Assembly (NCBI GenBank): GCA_902729315.2
Contig: LR746273.1
Span: 1,183,001 to 1,247,000 of the forward strand
From: Spirodela intermedia
Taxonomy: Eukaryota > Streptophyta > Magnoliopsida > Alismatales > Araceae
Length of the DNA stretch: 64,000 nt
Direction: 5' to 3'
A program made the position numbers and the translations under genes. Below are positions 60,834 to 64,000 of this stretch, in pieces; positions within the stretch are counted from its first letter, which is position 1; each line of letters opens with the position of its first letter. Below the pieces are notes generated by a model. It worked only from the letters and a program-made list of their open reading frames with translations. It had not been told where the DNA came from and searched no databases.

Positions 60834-62829
60834 ATGGTGAGCTCCGTGGGTTGTAGTGTAGCAGGGGACGGGACGGCGGCGGGGAAGAAGACCCTTCCTC
60901 GTTTGGTCGTCCAAAACAAGTTCCCGTTGACCTACTAGCCTCCCATCAAGAAAGAGAAAGGTCAAGGGGGGAGGGGGGGTGGAGAAGGGGACCAGGGAGC
61001 CACGTATCCGTCTCGTCTGGCCGAGAACGGTCAACGAGTTATTGTCCTCGTTGACTGTTCAGACTATGGGCCCAGTTTCCGTGGCTGCTGGATGCGGACG
61101 GCCCAACTACAACTGTGCACCCGGCGGAACATTCCCTGCCGTAGTAGTCAACCATAGCCTGGATTTGCAGCTTACTACCGAGAAAAGCTGGAGGTAAAGA
61201 TCGAGCTCAAGGTCAACGAAAGGTTTCTCCAAACCTTTAAGCTCTTCTTTTGAGGTGAAAGGGAGAGATAGTCAACGAGGGAAGGAAACTCCATGATTTG
61301 ACCAAAATTCCCATACACATGCTTCACAAGATCCTCGCCCAAACTTGACTCCAAAATTGCAGCATGGATACTTGGCGAGTCAAAGTATATTTGTTTAGAT
61401 ATATTTCATCCAGTTATCATTTTCCTATTTTTCTACTTTTTTTTAGTAGCTCTTTTTTGAAAATTTATAGATCCATCCTTCTTAATGTCCCGTAAACTTT
61501 AGTCTGATATTATTCCTGATTAAATTATATAATTATTTAGCCATTGCATACTATGCGCCAAAGTTTTCTTTCCCAGTTGGCTATGAATGGCGACAATGAC
61601 TGCTATAATCTGAAACCACGACAGGAAATAGAAGCAATTTTCTCTGGCGATTGACTTCGATTAATCTCTCTCCTGAATCATTAAGCCCATCTTAGACTAC
61701 TATACATCAGTTGACTTTCTTTCACGATCCACTTAATATCTTGGTCAACGATCACTATTTGTCGTTGATTCGTAGACACGTCAATGAATCCACTCTCCCA
61801 CAAACGAAAAAGGAAAAAAAGAGCGAGATATCGACATACCAGTCTGCACGGACGCATCAAATACTGTTACTATTATTGCCTTATTCTAGCGGCTACATAA
61901 TTTTTATAATAATTAAATATGCACGTGAGAAAAATAATAATATCCTCACATTTATTGTCACTGGTAAGTCCACGAAAAAAATAAAATTAATTTATTTAAT
62001 TCAAAAGGTAATTAATTACCCAATTGTAGTATTTGGATGATAATCCTAATTAACAAAACCGCACGCATTTTTTTAACTAATAAGAATATATTAGCATGTT
62101 TCTTCTCCGAGAATGGGGGCGACCAAGTCAACGTGGGACCGAGTCGCGCGCCACACGGCGAGCCGGTTCGGTCGCCACATCACCCTTGAAACCCCGTTCC
62201 GATAGCGCCTTCTCGATACGCGCTTCGGGACTCGTCTTTTTTGACTCGGGAGGATCGGGCGGAAATTCAGTCTTCGTGCGTCGTATTCCAACGGCAACCC
62301 CCGAGTGAGTTCCCTCACCGATTCGACCATCCAAAAGAGGGGAAACTTCCACGTACCTCCTCCTCTTCAAGAAATTGCAGCAACTGGAACCGGGAAAATG
62401 TTTCACCGAATTAAATAGAAATTGTTTACATATCCCCAAAGAGGGGTGGAAATTTTATCACGAGCTCACACTTTTATACTGGGAAATTTTTATTTCACTG
62501 TGATTTATTTTATATTGTTTTAGTAACCCTCACTGAAGTGGGACCCATACCTTACTTGCGTTGACTATTTTCTCTCTCTTACCTTCGGTCGCCCACCATG
62601 GCGGCGTTGTCGTCTTCATGGACCGTCGATCTCTATGAAACCAGGACCCGCCTCTCGCAAGCGCCGCCACCAGGGGGAAGGACCAGCGGCTGGCTTCCTG
62701 GGAGATGAAGAAGATTCGGTGAAAGAGAACTTGCCTTAGCGGTGGAGGAGGGGGGAGGGATTATCAGAGAGAGAAGAAGAAGAAGAGAGGAGTGGTCGAG
62801 AGGTTGGGAGGGCGGTGGTGGTTCGGGAT
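60834..62829 (+). promoter_or_regulatory. Intergenic region upstream of RLCK gene with TTGAC/GTCAA cluster
   Basis: Between about 60927 and 61790 the W-box core TTGAC or its complement GTCAA occurs about twelve times (e.g. 60927, 61030, 61051, 61147, 61212, 61271, 61298, 61744). Chance would give about two. From 61850 to 62090 the sequence is AT-rich. A GC-rich leader with a uORF begins near 62580. No protein gene is seen between. Confidence 0.5.
62598..62708 (+). CDS. Upstream ORF (36 aa) in the RLCK leader
   Basis: An ATG in near-ideal context (CCACCATGGCG) opens a 37-codon frame starting MAALSSSWTVDLYETRTRLS, ending 121 bp before the kinase start. If transcription starts upstream of it, scanning ribosomes would meet it first. 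Otherwise it is chance sequence in the promoter. Confidence 0.35.
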   Translation: MAALSSSWTVDLYETRTRLSQAPPPGGRTSGWLPGR

Positions 62830-63067
62830 ATGGGGAATTGTTTCGGTTCTGTGAGGTCTTCTCCGATCCCTGCCAGCAGCGGGACTTCCGGCCCAGGTAC
62901 TGCGTGAGATGAGATGAGATGAGAGAGAGATGATCTCGATCTCTGTATTTTCTCTCTGATTCGTTGCCGCTCCGTTGATCTCCACTTTTCTTGTTCTCTG
63001 CTGCGATTCAGTCGTCTCTGGTTCATGCCGTTCCCTAATCGAATTGTGAGCACCACTGGGTGTGAGA

Positions 63068-63111
<44 letters not shown>

Positions 63112-63199
63112 GAGAGAGAGAGCTGCGATTCAGTCGTCTCTGGTTCATGCCGTTCCCTAATCGAATTGTGAGCACCACTGGGTGTGAGAGAGAGAGAGG

Positions 63200-63237
<38 letters not shown>

Positions 63238-63794
63238 GAGAGAGAGAGAGAGATTCGTTTCCTCCCTTGATTCACTCTACTGGAGGTTCTTCCCCTGACT
63301 GAGGAGCGAGAAAGGACCTCATCTGGTTTTTTGTTTTGCTAATACTCGAGGGATCTCTTCATGGAAGGGATTTCCGAGGACTGCGTCCTTCCCTGACCTC
63401 GTCTTCTTCTTCTTCCTTCATCTCTCCAGTGTCAGACAACCTCAAATCGAATAGCGGCAGCACCACCACAAACACGACGAACAGCGAGTCCAAATTTTCG
63501 GCCGCTTGCAGCAGCAATGGACAGTATTCCACCTCCAGCCAGAGCACCGAGGAAATAGAAGCCAACGGACGCATCCTGGAGGCCCCCAATCTCCGGATCT
63601 TCACCTTCGCAGAGCTGAGGAGCGCCACGAAGAACTTCAAGCCGGATAGCTTCCTCGGAGAAGGGGGATTCGGGAGGGTGTACAAGGGCTGGGTCGACGA
63701 GAAGACTCTGAATCCGACGAAGAGCGGCTGCGGGGTGGTGGTTGCCGTCAAGAAACTGAACTCAGACAGCATGCAGGGGCTGAATGAATGGCAG
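62830..63794 (+). CDS. RLCK-VII receptor-like cytoplasmic kinase, PBL/PIX13-KIN3-like (partial, first 2 exons)
   Basis: A membrane-anchored cytoplasmic Ser/Thr kinase; relatives relay signals from surface receptors in immunity and growth. Exon 1 is 62830-62896 (MGNCFGSVRSSPIPASSGTS), with Gly2 for myristoylation and Cys4 for palmitoylation. Exon 2 is 63430-63794. A Ser/Thr/Asn-rich spacer precedes LRIFTFAELRSATKNFKPDS and the glycine loop GEGGFGRVYKG. The ATP-binding Lys is in VVVAVKKLNSD. The exon ends in phase 0 after NEWQ with a GT donor at 63795; the catalytic and activation loops lie beyond the window, so activity cannot be judged. Intron 1 contains a GA-bearing tandem duplication. Confidence 0.9.
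63000..63243. repeat. 122-bp tandem duplication with (GA)n in RLCK intron 1
   Basis: The unit starting GCTGCGATTCAGTCGTCTCT at 63000 recurs at 63122. Each copy holds unique sequence followed by a (GA)n tract with a GGGGG interruption. The unique parts look identical. Confidence 0.92.
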
Positions 63795-64000
63795 GTACCG
63801 ATCGGTTTCCAGTTCTCAAGAGCAATTTTTCAGTCTTCGTTCTGAATTTTCCACACTGAAAATATCTTCCATAGATTCGATTCAAACCATTTTAAGGGGA
63901 TCATCTGCTCTTATCCTACGAATTTGTCTGGATCGTTCTCCAAATCGATATCAGACAGAGTCTTCTGATCCCCTTTTGTCATGGAAAAAAAATAGTCTCC
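63795..64000 (+). other. Start of RLCK intron 2 (to window end)
   Basis: Begins GTACCG after exon 2. AT-richer than the exon, and no further coding sequence is recognised before the window ends. Confidence 0.7.

Overview
The window is nuclear DNA from a flowering plant. Most genes have many introns. One is a P-class PPR gene, one is a plant RING-H2 (ATL) gene, and several encode plastid, vacuole or immune-kinase families found in angiosperms. The first exons of the CDPK, IMPDH, tonoplast sugar transporter, ATL and hnRNP-like genes are very GC-rich. LPA3, GET1, VMA22 and the plastid-protein gene are AT-rich at third positions. That bimodality, plus abundant (GA/CT)n tracts in leaders and introns, fits a monocot, probably a commelinid, but no species can be named from sequence alone.

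Layout. 0-16 kb: a calcium-dependent protein kinase (+), a probable plastid protein of unknown function (-), IMP dehydrogenase (+) and a tonoplast sugar transporter (+). 17-22.4 kb: an intronless ATL E3 ligase (-), a ~1 kb GA minisatellite, and a six-exon VMA22/CCDC115-type V-ATPase assembly factor (-) whose exons are too short to stand out as ORFs. 22.4-30.7 kb: an AT-rich transposon graveyard with a decayed Ty3/gypsy element on the minus strand and apparently a smaller LTR element nested inside it. 30.8-43.4 kb: an intronless PPR gene (-) head-to-head with LPA3 (+), then a DUF4378/TRM-like gene (-). 44.8-56.3 kb: an NTPCR/THEP1-type NTPase (-) head-to-head with GET1/WRB (+). GET1's last exon lies in a 200-bp tandem duplication. 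57.3-64 kb: an hnRNP H/F-like two-qRRM protein (+) and the start of an RLCK-VII kinase (+) that runs off the window.

The genes form no operon-like system. Loose functional links are the neighbouring tonoplast sugar transporter and V-ATPase assembly factor (the pump supplies the proton gradient such transporters use), and two signalling kinases (a CPK5/6-type CDPK and an RLCK-VII), the latter preceded by a dense TTGAC/GTCAA (W-box core) cluster.

The exon models were built by hand from splice sites, phase arithmetic and family motifs; every multi-exon model closes in frame. The points most worth checking are the duplicated GET1 terminal exon, two GC-AG introns, a near-perfect 43-bp-arm hairpin in CDPK intron 1, a 33-codon uORF before the sugar transporter, and the nested retrotransposons.
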